NCBI RefSeq assembly: GCF_932526225.1
Contig: NC_064035.1
Span: 6,137,501 to 6,201,500, forward strand
DNA: 64,000 nt
From: Nematostella vectensis
Lineage: Eukaryota > Cnidaria > Anthozoa > Actiniaria > Edwardsiidae
Reading direction: 5' to 3'
The notes under the pieces are model-generated. The model saw nothing but the letters and a program-made list of their open reading frames with translations. It searched no databases and was not told where the DNA came from. How positions within the stretch are numbered: the stretch's first letter is position 1; the number at the start of each line of letters is the position of its first letter. Both the position numbers and the translations under genes were made by a program. Positions 48,871 to 59,580 of this stretch are shown here, piece by piece.

Positions 48871-49943
48871 GGGGTGTTCATTAAATACACCAAGGGGGGG
48901 GGGGGGGGGGGGGATTTTAAGACACCTTTAAATTCCAGAGCCAATGAAAGGGTCAGAATGTTTACAATGAAAGGGTCGTTGTAAACATTTTTTTCGGTGT
49001 CCCCCTTTTCAGAACCCCAAAATTTTCAGAGCCCCCCACCCTCACTTACTGACCTCAATAATCAAAAAAAGTCTTTAAATCTGGAAAATGAATACTGCGA
49101 AGTTGCCCTCCTTGCCCGAGTTGATAATACACTGCTAACAGAGGCTTTTCCCTACCTTTCTCGTTTGTTTTTGCATTCGCGGTTTTGGCAACTTGCGTTG
49201 TTTTGGTCGTAGGAAGGAAAGAAAGTGTTTAAAACGAAGAGAAAGAAAGTTTTGCTAGTAGGGCAAGTTGATGATCTAGTCAAGTTCATCATTATTTCAG
49301 ACATCTTCTGCACAACTTTCGGTTTCAGCCCTCATACTTTTTTGGCATGTTAAATCGGTAAAATGGTGCAGGTTTTTGCAAACCTACAAAAGTCAAATGG
49401 TCCGCCCCAAGTACGCCTGGGAAACAGTAAGAATATTTTTCTGTATAAAAAGGGATAATGTCAAATGTATCAAACATTGTACGTATATCGTTTTGTTAAT
49501 TTGCATGCTCCACCACTGTTTAGAACTTTATTTCCATTTGTTCCTGTTAACTGATAATAAAATGTATCGGTGCGGTAAATCCAACTGTTAACTGGTTAAA
49601 TACTGAAAGCTGGAAGTATCTATATTATGGTTTATAAAGACAAAATAATTTGGCTTAATATTTAATCTGTATTTGTGCTACAAACTAGATTATACCAGTA
49701 AAATATTAAAGGTGAAAAGTACAACTCCTAAAAACCAGAACTTTAGAAGCACACTAGCATACACACATTGGCACCAGTCGGGCCAAGACGGGACGCTAGC
49801 ACAGTCGTGTGTATGCTAGTGTGCTTCTAAAGTTCACATTTAAAAACCAGAGCCCCCCTCCCTTTCGGAGGTTAAACATTTTAGAAGCACCCTTTCAATA
49901 TCTTCCCTCCCCTCCCCCTTGGTGTATTTAATGAACACTCCCT
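48871..49943. mobile_element. 1.07-kb non-autonomous element with GGTGTTCATTAAATACACCA ends
   Basis: Left end GGGGTGTTCATTAAATACAC followed by CAAGGGGG; right end the complement, CCCCCTTGGTGTATTTAATG then AACACTCCC, about 35 bp. The left end has an expanded run of about 22 G (48893-48914). The interior has no transposase. A small hairpin element is nested at 49738-49835. Confidence 0.8.
49738..49835. mobile_element. 98-bp perfect-hairpin element
   Basis: Arms 49738-49766 and 49807-49835 are perfect 29-bp inverted repeats (GAACTTTAGAAGCACACTAG then CATACACAC). The loop is about 40 bp and GC-rich. TAAAAACCAGA precedes the left arm and TAAAAACCAGAG follows the right arm at about 49851, consistent with insertion plus duplication of the target. 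Confidence 0.8.
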
Positions 49944-51035
49944 TAGACCGTGACCCTTATGAAAATTGGTGCGGGAGCGAATTTGTTAGAGGCGGCCGCT
50001 TATAAGTGAAAATCCCCAGCTGAATGTGATTTATCCCATTTTAGTGTGTAAAAATATGATACTATTGACGTATTAAAAAGAGAATTACACCCATGACCAG
50101 TAACAATGATATTTAAGGTTGGTATAATGAACACAATATGATTCTGCATTTTAGAACGTATCACAGTAACAAAACAATATTTTGCTGATATCTGAGCCAC
50201 GACATGCTGGGCGTCCTTTGGTCCCTTAGTCTTATTGGACTCCTCTCAGGCCTAACGTCTTCGACTCGCCCCATTAGCGACGCGTGTACGTATTTGCCGG
50301 AGCGGGAGCACAGTTATCATAGGCACATTGTTGACAAAGGATAGTATTTGACGCTCTTTCTATAAGAAGTAACCCACTTTTTGGCGGCAGGGATGTGACT
50401 TTGAACTATAAAACTAGCCTTTTATGGTATCCGAAGTGAGTTTCTTGTGTGTTGGTGAGCAACCCAGCCAAGCTGTGCAAGTGGCTCCGAATCAGTCAAA
50501 GTTTCTGGGGTCCCCCAGAGGACCGTTTTTGACCCACTTATAAATCATCTCGACCATTATCTTATCCAAGGCCACAGGATGCAGCAGTTTTTCATAAAGA
50601 TATAGACCGCCTTTTTAAATGGCCTGAACACCTGTGGTCATTCAATCTTGATGTTATTATCAGGGTTCCCACATCCACAGATCTCATTTCAATACTCGCA
50701 GTGAGGTATATTGCTCGGTGCCAAATCTCCTGTACCTGGATGATGAGCTGTCCTCTAGCCAATTCCATGTTGCCGACACCATTGGGAAGGCAAATAAATA
50801 GCTGGAGTTTACATACGCCGAAATATTGCTGGGATTTGTTTCAAGGGCACGCATATATCACCCTTACACGACCGCGCGTTGAAGATACGCCTCCGGATCC
50901 TCACATCCAGAAACAAATTAGGGATATTAAAGGTGTGTGGCGAAGAACGGTGGTGTGTCCAAAGTTATTATATCCAAGAACTGAAAGCACTGAGATCTTA
51001 AATGGGTCTTCCTGTTAAAAAAGACTTTTTTTGTT
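49944..51035. other. Intergenic, repeat remnants, no gene seen
   Basis: 50315-50387 (CATTGTTGACAAAGGATAGT to AACCCACTTTTTGGCGGC) is a diverged copy of the family at 10062 and 51165. The rest shows weak open frames only; a stretch near 50600-51020 resembles degraded element sequence but could not be identified. Confidence 0.45.
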
Positions 51036-51136
51036 CTACCAAATGATAAATGGTTTAATCAACTGGCCAATGTCGATCTTCCCGATGACCTTCAGGCGAG
51101 TTCCCAGGATTAGCCGAGGGGGAGGTGTGTGTGTGT

Positions 51137-51167
<31 letters not shown>

Positions 51168-51250
51168 GTGTGCAGTCGTAGGTATCATATGGACAAAGCA
51201 TAGTATTTGAAGATTCCTTAAAAAGAAATGACCCACTTTTTGGCCGCCAA
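51036..51250. repeat. (TG)n/(G)n tract and dispersed-family fragment
   Basis: 51126-51150 is (GT)n followed by about 18 G. 51171-51247 (CAGTCGTAGGTATCATATGG to GACCCACTTTTTGGCC) is the inverse of the 10062-10155 sequence. A second run of about 13 G lies at 51252. Confidence 0.8.
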
Positions 51251-51438
51251 AGGGGGGGGGGGGGGTGCGCGCGCATCCCCCTGTGCACGCGCCTGACCTT
51301 TGTAGAAAACCTGCTCGCTCTACACGCGCCCGTCCATGCGGTAAGTGCAGGACACGCGGCTTCTTTGACTACAGTATACCCCCCACCCCTTAAATCCAGC
51401 ATATAGGCCTGATATAGCTTTACCAATACCAGTAACCC

Positions 51439-51886
51439 TGGGGGGGAAGGGACTCTCCAGAAAATTAGACGGGGTGATCGTCACATCTTTTAGGGGGTGT
51501 TTTAAGTTTTTTTTTTACGATTGTGCTTGTGTATTTCTCAAGCTAACGATCGCCCGAAACGTATTACAATAAACCACAAGTCAACTGATCGGTTAATACT
51601 TCCGGCCTTTTTTAACAATACAAGGTGTCCATCTGCCAATTAGAACGGAAGAGAGAAGTGCATGATGGCAATGTCTCAAGAACCGCAATGAAATTCAGGA
51701 AAACTGAAAATGTCTTTGTTTCATATACTGCTTTTTCTTGGGGTTAGAGATTCCCCCGACCACACCCAATTCTCCATCTCTTAGGGGTAAGAATTGCTGT
51801 TGGCCTAACGCAAAGTGCCTTCCCTTAGGGTTTAAATTGATTTTCCCGACGATCACCCCCATCTGTTTTTGTCAGAGCCTCCCCCC
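51439..51886. mobile_element. MITE, relative of the one at 26928
   Basis: Left end GGGAAGGGACTCTCCAGAAA then ATTAGACGGGGTGATCGTC; right end GACGATCACCCCCATCTGTT then TTTGTCAGAGCCTCCCCCC. The TCTTTTAGGGGGTGTTTTAA motif is shared with the 26.9-kb copy. About 180 bp of unrelated sequence in the middle (51520-51720). Confidence 0.75.
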
Positions 51887-52794
51887 GGACCACCAGTAAA
51901 TTCAAGCACTTCGGATGAATTAACTAATCAAGAGTCAAATATAATTTCAATCAACAGCACGGTTATAGTTTTCATTTATTGCCCAACTGGGCAGATACTA
52001 CAATCTTTTGAACCTTTGCATATGGTCTATTATAATTCTAAAGAAGAGCTAGAAAAAATATATCTGCAATGTACCATATCTTCTCGTATGTTGATAAACT
52101 GTACGATCTATGGGTCACTTTGGCAACTTTACTGGAAACATAAAAAAGTACAAATAAGCTACTTGCAATGTATCAAACTAGGATCATAGCAGAGCCAAAT
52201 ATTTGTTTAAATAAGCTAATTTAAATCTTTTGTTATACTGTAATAGCATGACATCACCAAAAAAACTTTTAAAATGGGCCTTATATGGCAGGTTATTGAA
52301 TATACATAAATATATAAATTAGTATAAATATATAAGTATTTATGATAAATAAATATAACAAATTAATAAATTACGTGAAACACTTTGTTACATGGGCAAC
52401 ATCACGCAGAAAGGGTCCTATTAACAAAACAAATTTTCAACCATTTTTTTATGAACATGACATCAATTACTGGAAAAATTTATACATTTAATTTGTAGCT
52501 GCTATGAACACTGTGCCTGCACAAGTAATGTCACACCAGGATTAATTATGCAAATCTAAACCATTAAGCTGATGTCAAACAAATATATATATATATATAC
52601 AGATGGCACTGCCATATAATAGGATTCATGCATCTTATATCATTTCAATATATATTATATATAATATCATATCAAGCACTGAATTTTCAACTGAAAAAAA
52701 AATAGTGTGATATGTCTTATTCACAGATAAATAAATAATATTACCAAATAAGGCTTAATTACTCAAACCATAAAGATAATTAATAATTTCATTT
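51887..52794. other. 3' flank of the formin gene
   Basis: AT-rich sequence with (TA)n at about 52580-52600. Candidate formin poly(A) signals (TTTATT on plus) lie far from the stop, for example near 51971. No other gene seen. Confidence 0.4.
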
Positions 52795-55700
52795 TCATTT
52801 TCCTTTTTTGTAAGCAATCTTTAACTTTAATCCAGAGATGGAGATTGGCTTCTTGGAGATGTTTTCAACTTGCTTTTCTTTTAGTTTCTTTTTAGTTTTT
52901 TCATAGAGCTGTTTGGAGATCCTTTGCTGTTCTTTCTTCCAAATGACTTTGAAATCAGAGGTGAACTTCACCCAAATGTCAAAGAACTCTTGCGCAGTTA
53001 GTGTAGGGAGCTGATTGTAGAAAAAAGGCAACAGAACGCTAAACCTGAAAAAAAAAATAAAGTGAATACTGCAGAACAACCCTTATGGAAAACAGCAGTA
53101 GAATTCAGGGTATCAAGTATGGACACACCAAAGATGATGAGAGTACATAAAAATTTCCAGTGGGAATAAAACCCATCTAAATCTTTCTAAAAGAGTGTTT
53201 ATTTTTATTTACGCTTACTTTCATTACTTCTTTGATACCCATGAGGCACTGCTGGTTACGACACACAGAGTGCAATCTTATTTAAAATAGGTGTACACAA
53301 AGACCATACATTCCTAAAACACAAGATATGGATCCCAAAATGATAACTACAATAAAGTCTGATATTTGGTACAACATCCCACGAGAACTAGAAAAACTTT
53401 AAAAACACCTTAAATTCAATAGGAAACTAAAAAAAAACTGAAAACATTATTTTTTATCTCCCTATTTTTAAAAGTTTTTTTCCTTCTTTCTCTTTTGATT
53501 TATAAATGTTTGTATTGTTCTGAATGTTTGTACTACAAACAAAAAATAAGAAAACTACTTTCAAAGCCTGATTTCAGATCAGCCGAATTCTGAGCTACGA
53601 ACAAGCAACCATTGCCTGGGCTACCTGTCGTCCAACGGCGTCAGTCAAGGATGCTTGTGGCTACTTTCTCGTTTTAAAATACGGCTAGTGGCAAGGGGAA
53701 ATAGTTTAGCTCGGATGTTTTGTCACATATCGAACGTAAGTGTACCCTGGCATAGGTCTGCGAGATAAAAATATTTTGTTTGTTGTTTTTTCCTCTTGAA
53801 TTTCGACGGTATTTGAGTGCTACCGAAAATGGCGCCTCCAACCTTGTTTCTTTCCTTAGTAGTTGGAGAGAAGTCATAAATTCCGTTGAGAAACCCCCCC
53901 CCCCCCCCCCCCAAATCGTGTACTACACATGAATTTGACAACCACAAGGCATGTTTTAAGTTCTAAGGCAATTTTATTGACAACATTTCACAAAAAAAAC
54001 GCTTTACTCGTCCCCTCTCAGAACAGCCGAATTCCGAGCTACAAACAAGCAACCATTGCCTGGGCTACCTGTGATTTCTTACCTTTTTTGACAGTCTTCC
54101 AGGGCTTGTATTTGCTCCTTAAGTTCATTCCGATTTTCAACCAAGAACTTATTCATGATCTTTTTGAAAGGCTGCACAAGATTAGCATCACTCTCTCTCA
54201 GTACCCGAGTAACCATGACATCACAGCTCTCAATCTTTTTTTCTATATTCCTGAGGTCAGCCTGCACATCATCAAAGCTGACTTGAGAAGCTGACTGAAG
54301 GTCTGCAGGCTCTGGCAAAGGAAACTTTGCAGATAGTGTCCCAGCATCCTAGATGGCAGATGATAGCTCAATGTTATTTATAAATAATAAATTAATGCAT
54401 TTGAGAAGCTAACCCTCTTAGCGAAGGATGGCTGTATTTGGAAATAATTAAATCAATAATTACCCTCCCTGAAGCTGGAATGCTGAATTATTAGAGTGCA
54501 GATACAACATGGTTGAGTTGAAGGCATAGAAAATGCCTTAGGCAGCCACCAGATAATTCATGTCTGACCACGGAATGCAGCTTAGATCAAAATTGTTGAT
54601 TTTTGTTGAGGGAGGAACCCCTGAGAAAAACTCTTGAAGCGAAAGCAAGAACCAACTTACTCAATTCAGAGAACACACACATCACAACTGCTGGGAATCA
54701 CATAACCCAGAACAGAGTGGCGAGAGGCACATGCACCGCAGAGCGACACTGCCAACTGCACCACCTACACTCTTATCACTTACCCTTTTACATTCCATTG
54801 CTCTACAATCTACTCACTATAAAGTTCTGCCCCGTGCGCAGCAGACAAGATAAGCAAGGAAGAGTTTAGAAAGGTACAGCTAAGGATATACTTTTTCCAA
54901 GAAGGTTTTGACAAATTTTATAATTGGTTTAAATTACATTTCTATTTTTTTATTTGGATAAAAAAACTCATCAAAGATCATGTTTACTCCTGTACAATGG
55001 AGGAGATAGATATACCTGTTAGTCCTACCTTATCAAAGATCATGACATATTCCTGGACAAGGTAGCAGAGTAGGTTTGATGTGTTGTTCCTGGACTTGAC
55101 ATCCTTAAGCTTTGGTATGATTTCAAGATCAAAACCATCTGCTTGTCCACGTGCTATATTTCCTCCATTCATAAAATTACCAAATGCCAAAATAAGTCCC
55201 ATGATGTTATGCACATTTTTGCCTTTTTGAAGCTCCTAAAAATAAAAAAAATCTTTAATCTTACTGTAATGTCCCGTTTTAAACCACAATAAACAATGCA
55301 AACTATGAATGGGAGTTCTTCTGCACCGCTGCTTATAGCAATTAATTGAAAGAAAGACGATGAAAAAAACTAATTTATGATGTATCTGTATTAATAATTA
55401 GTAGAACTGCAATTTGCAACATTTCTTATCAGTGCATGCAATAAAAATTATGTTTTATAAAATAGATTAAACAATGAATCTTGGAAATGGATGTTTAATC
55501 TCAAAAGCCATATCTAACTAGCAACGACCACTCACAACATGTCTCATGATTAGTTGACCCTTGTTGACCCCAAAAGACATGCCTACGACTGACATTGACT
55601 GAATAGGGATAGTAAAATAGTAATTTAAACCATGCTTATCAAGTACAAATCTGTAAATAAATTACTAAGAAGGTGCTTAAAATAATAGTTTTTGAGATAT

Positions 55701-58700
55701 CTTGCTGACTTACTTCACAAACGAGTCTGAAATTTGTTAGCATCTGTCCGATTTCCTCAAGGCCATCCCTGACAGTAGTCCTTGCAATCAGGCAAGCTAG
55801 CCGCTCTTCATAGCACACAATCTTGGAGACATCAAGAAGGAATTGCTCAGGTCGATCAAGTATAGCATCTGGGTTATCCTCTAAGTATTGTTCAATCGTG
55901 CTTAGCTCTTCTTTTGTTCCCCTCTATGGATAGAATAAATAATCATGTAAAGGATGTTGGTGTAGAACATTGTCTGGTGTCTGATAGCTGCCTTGTAATA
56001 TATATAAAAAGAATAGGTAACCATGAAATGAGTGCTCTTATCTGATAGCTGCCACATTGTATGTGGAAAGAGTAGGTAACCATGAAATGAGTGCTGGTGT
56101 TTAATAGCTGCCACATAGTATATGGAAAGAGTAGGTAACCATGAAATGAGTGGTGGTGTTTGATAGCTGCCACATAGTATATGGAAAGAGTAGGTAACCA
56201 TGAAATAAGTGCTGGTGTTTGATAGCTGCAACATAGTAAATGGAAAGAGTAGGAAACCATGAAATGAGTGCTGGTGTTTGATAGCTGTCACATAGTATAT
56301 GGAAAGAGCGTAACCATGAAATGTCAGTGGTGGTGTTTGATAGCTGTCACATAGTATATGGAAAGAGTAGGTAACCATGAAGTTCTGGTGTTTGATAGCT
56401 GTCACATAGTATATGGAAAGAGTAGGTAACCATTGAATGAGTGCTGGTGTTTGCTAGCTGCCACATAGTATATATGAAAAGAGTAGGTAACCATGAAATG
56501 AGTGGTGGCATCTGATAACTGTCTTATAGAATTCAATTCACATTTGTACACAATGTGTTAGGTCTCAAAGTCTGATTCTCTTTTCATGAACAGATATTAT
56601 TAGCAATGTACACATTTTTGTGCAGGATTTACACAAAATGCAAATGTAGGGAACTTACGTTTTCATAAAGTGCTTTGAGGTTTTCATAGTCAATAACAGA
56701 TGTGTCCATTTTGTAGAGAGAGTCTTTGATCTCATCCAAGTTAGCATGCAAAGAGCTCAGCAAGATTCCGATACCCTGGGATCGTTTGCTCTCAAGTAGG
56801 TGAACAACTTTTTGTTTAAGCTTGCTCATTGAATTTGAGGAAACAAGCTTTCCTTCCTTCTTCCTCTCAACCTTTGAGAAGCATTTGGCAAACTCTGACG
56901 TGTTGATATCTGGTTCTATCAGATTTTCCCAGAGTGTTGTGTAAGGTTCTGGTTGTGGTTTTTTTAGCTGAATGCGTTTCCAAAATAGTGGCTTCATTGG
57001 AACATCTGCAACCAAATGAAAGAGATGTTTAAAGTTTAAAGCTAGCTTCTCCTTGGTTTACAGCTAAAAAAATCATGTGTGTTTTTTGTCTTCCTAAATT
57101 TTACGGCACGTGAGATAACTTGATGCACAAATTAAGGTTGTGAATTACAGTAAAAACCCTCGTGTAGGAACCTAGTGATTTAAGAACCTAAGGCAGAAAT
57201 ATTGGATTTTTATACCCCAAAATATGAGAACCTACTAACCCTAAAAAATCAAAAGGTTCTTTTGATGGGTTACTCCAATGAAAATGAAACCAATTATGGG
57301 GCTTTAAAATATAAATTTGCTAAACATTTTACTGTTCCATTAAGATAAGATTACAGATACAACATATATACAGTAGGATATCTCTGTATCAAATTGGCTA
57401 TGTAATCAGTCAAACTTGGGTATTATGAATCCACTATTGATTAAGCAAAATTAAGAACCTAATAAGAACCTATTTTGCCTTTATTCTTAGTAAGTACCCC
57501 AAAATATAAGAACACGTTTTGCCAAACTTGAAAAAAACTAGGTTCTTACATGTGGGTTTTACTGTACTTTGCTTCATAGTGTGTATAGGTGAAATACTTT
57601 TTCACACAAAACAATACAAGCATTCTAATTTTGTCAACATTTTCACCCATGTATGCAGAATGAAGCTCTGAAACTCGCCTAGCTAATAAACTGGGCCTGG
57701 GGATATGTTATCTGCAGAGCCCGCTAAACTCAGTTCAATTTACCTTGGAAACCTATTTCCTGTCTCCTTCCCTGATGCTGCGCTTTTTAACTGGTGTTTG
57801 TATTTTTTGCATTTAAAAAGTATTCTTTAATATCTAATCTTTAACCATACCAATTGAAAACTAGCCAATCGGTGTATAAGAAATATAGATCCACAGTATT
57901 TTAGTGCTATGAACTTTTTTCCATTGGGTAATTATTCTTGTCAAACACAAAATACTTTTCTTGCATCCTGATTTGCTAACTTTCAAAAATTTACTAAGTG
58001 GCTATCAATGATGTTTAAATTCTTAACACAATAGTAAGCTTTGCTACTTCATACCAGGTTTAATGATTTTCTTTCTGCACACTGATTGCTGTGGTAACCT
58101 CATACCAATAGGTGGTGGTGGAGGGGGTAGCCCAGCACATCCTGGTGGAGGTGGTGGTGGCGGAGGGGGTAGCCCAGCACATCCTGGTTGAGGTGATGGT
58201 GGCGGAGGGGGTAGCCCAGCACATCCTGGTGGAGGTGGTGGTGGTGGAGGTGGCATAGGTAATGTGCCAGATAATAATGGTGGTGGTGGTGGTGGTGGTG
58301 GTGGTGGTACTGACAGACTACTTCCTTCTATAACTGGTAATGGTGGTGGTGGAGGCGGGACTTTCTTTAATTTTTCCTGCTCTTGTGAGGTTGTTGTTCT
58401 TGTTTGTTCATCTGCTGTAGTCAGTAGTACTGGGATTGAAGAGCTTTTCTCGTGAGGGGTTGCTGAAGATGAAAGCTTGGAGGAGGGCTCAGCACATTCC
58501 ACAGCAACTAGATCTTCTAGTGGCTTCTTTTGAGGTGAAGACAGTTTACTCAAATAGGATTGACCCAAACTTGTATCTGTCTTCTGCACAACAGATGGAG
58601 CTGTCGGATGTAGTACAGACTCTGCAGGAGGGGGAGGTAAGGGTGGAGGTTTAACCAAGCTGAAGTGCTTGTTGGTTGGTTTGTTGACGTTACGTGACGG

Positions 58701-58809
58701 GCTGCATGGTGGGGTGTTAGGAGAATTTTGTCCATTCACTACAGATGTCTGCTTGACACCTGCCCCATAACTACACTGCATCACTGACGCTTGCACTGTA
58801 TTGCTTTTA
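52795..58809 (-). CDS. Formin (FH1-FH2), formin-1/2/cappuccino type; 5' end uncertain
   Basis: Exons: 58809-58055, 57005-56659, 55923-55714, 55235-55029, 54348-54083, 53044-52795, about 677 residues. Formins nucleate and elongate unbranched actin filaments. Exon 1 shown holds the FH1 domain, poly-Pro blocks of 7-11 Pro separated by GCAGL, which bind profilin-actin. The FH2 domain follows: [11 protein letters not shown] (lasso start), [20 protein letters not shown], the [20 protein letters not shown] core with the conserved GNx[16 protein letters not shown], then coiled coil. The short basic C-terminus ([19 protein letters not shown]) fits the Spire-interaction tail of FMN1/FMN2/cappuccino, and no DAD is present. 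A polypyrimidine-AG precedes 58809, so earlier exons are expected but not found; alternatively translation begins at ATG 58832. Confidence 0.94.
53886..53912. repeat. Poly(C) tract in formin intron
   Basis: About 20 consecutive C. Upstream, ACAAGCAACCATTGCCTGGGCTACCTGT occurs at about 53600 and again at about 54045, a direct repeat about 450 bp apart flanking this tract. Confidence 0.8.
55979..56521. repeat. 60-bp minisatellite in formin intron (about 9 units)
   Basis: Unit TGATAGCTGCCACATAGTAT then ATGGAAAGAGTAGGTAACCA and TGAAATGAGTGCTGGTGTTT, 60 bp, with some units shortened. It lies in the intron between the first two FH2 exons. The period is a multiple of three and gives spurious open frames on the minus strand. 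Confidence 0.95.
57148..57564. mobile_element. Mariner/Tc1-like MITE in formin intron
   Basis: Ends are inverted repeats: CAGTAAAAACCCTCGTGTAG then GAACCTAG on the left, and the complement of CTAGGTTCTTACATGTGGGT then TTTACTG on the right, flanked on both sides by TA. The TA duplication and CAGT start fit Tc1/mariner. Interior motifs AAGAACCTA and CCCCAAAATAT(A/G)AGAAC repeat inversely. No transposase. Confidence 0.85.
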
Positions 58810-58832
58810 CTAAAAACAAAAATAATAGCCAT

Positions 58833-59580
58833 TTAATTTTTTTGGAAGTTATCCTTTCAGCTAGGCTAGGCCTTATCATCACTAGGAAATCAAGGTTTCA
58901 AGGGCAATTAGCTTGAATTTTGTCAAGCTACTTTATTGTAAACAGTACCTGGTGCTTAAGGTACTCTTTGGAAAAAGATCAAGAAAGGAGCACTGGTACT
59001 AAGTAGAGAGGAACCTCACATGTCTTGTGGCTACAGCCGTCTCTCGAATATTCTTTGCACGAACCCTGCTACGGATGACGTCCCCATGTCATAATCTGCC
59101 ACGGACCTTCCTTATGTGGTTGGAGTAACGATCTTGTTAGCAGTGAAGGTCGGTTAAAGGCTGATAGTTTGCCGGGCGTTGCTCTCGTTCAAGAAGCCAT
59201 AATGTTGATGGAAATCCCGTGCACCTGTATGCAAATGAGCTCGACCTAGTCTACTAGAGTAACCACAGGTATCTGAATCATGATTGCCTTTTTATTTTGC
59301 TTCGCTGGCGTCGTAAAAATTCCCTTTTAGACTACTTCAGACAACTTATACCAAAGTATATCAATCGAGAATTATTTTTTTCTACATAGTGTATTCTTTT
59401 TCGGAACCATTACTCCCTAGGTCTCCTATTTTTGTGTATTGGGTTTCACGTGACGTCACGGCGACGTCACGTACTGGGACGAAGCTGGACGAGGCGTGCA
59501 TTTGCTCATCGCGCAGTCAACTGAGCGAAGTACTTCACCTTTACCTCTGCTTCTCCATTTTTCTGGTGTAATATTTAGAC
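58833..59580. promoter_or_regulatory. Divergent promoter region of formin and universal stress protein, with CRE-like sites
   Basis: CACGTGACGTCACGGCGACG at about 59448-59467 contains an E-box (CACGTG) overlapping a full CRE (TGACGTCA), followed by a second GACGTCACG. These lie about 110-135 bp upstream of the USP ATG and would suit CREB/ATF and bHLH factors. TATTTAGAC just before the ATG is not a convincing TATA box. No 5' formin exon could be identified on the minus strand here. Confidence 0.65.

Noticed and set aside
55902..56405. Minus-strand open frame of 167 codons
   Set aside because: Produced by the 60-bp minisatellite in a formin intron; the peptide only repeats the unit.
58264..58455. 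Gly-rich plus-strand open frame
   Set aside because: Antisense of the poly-Pro FH1 region of the formin.
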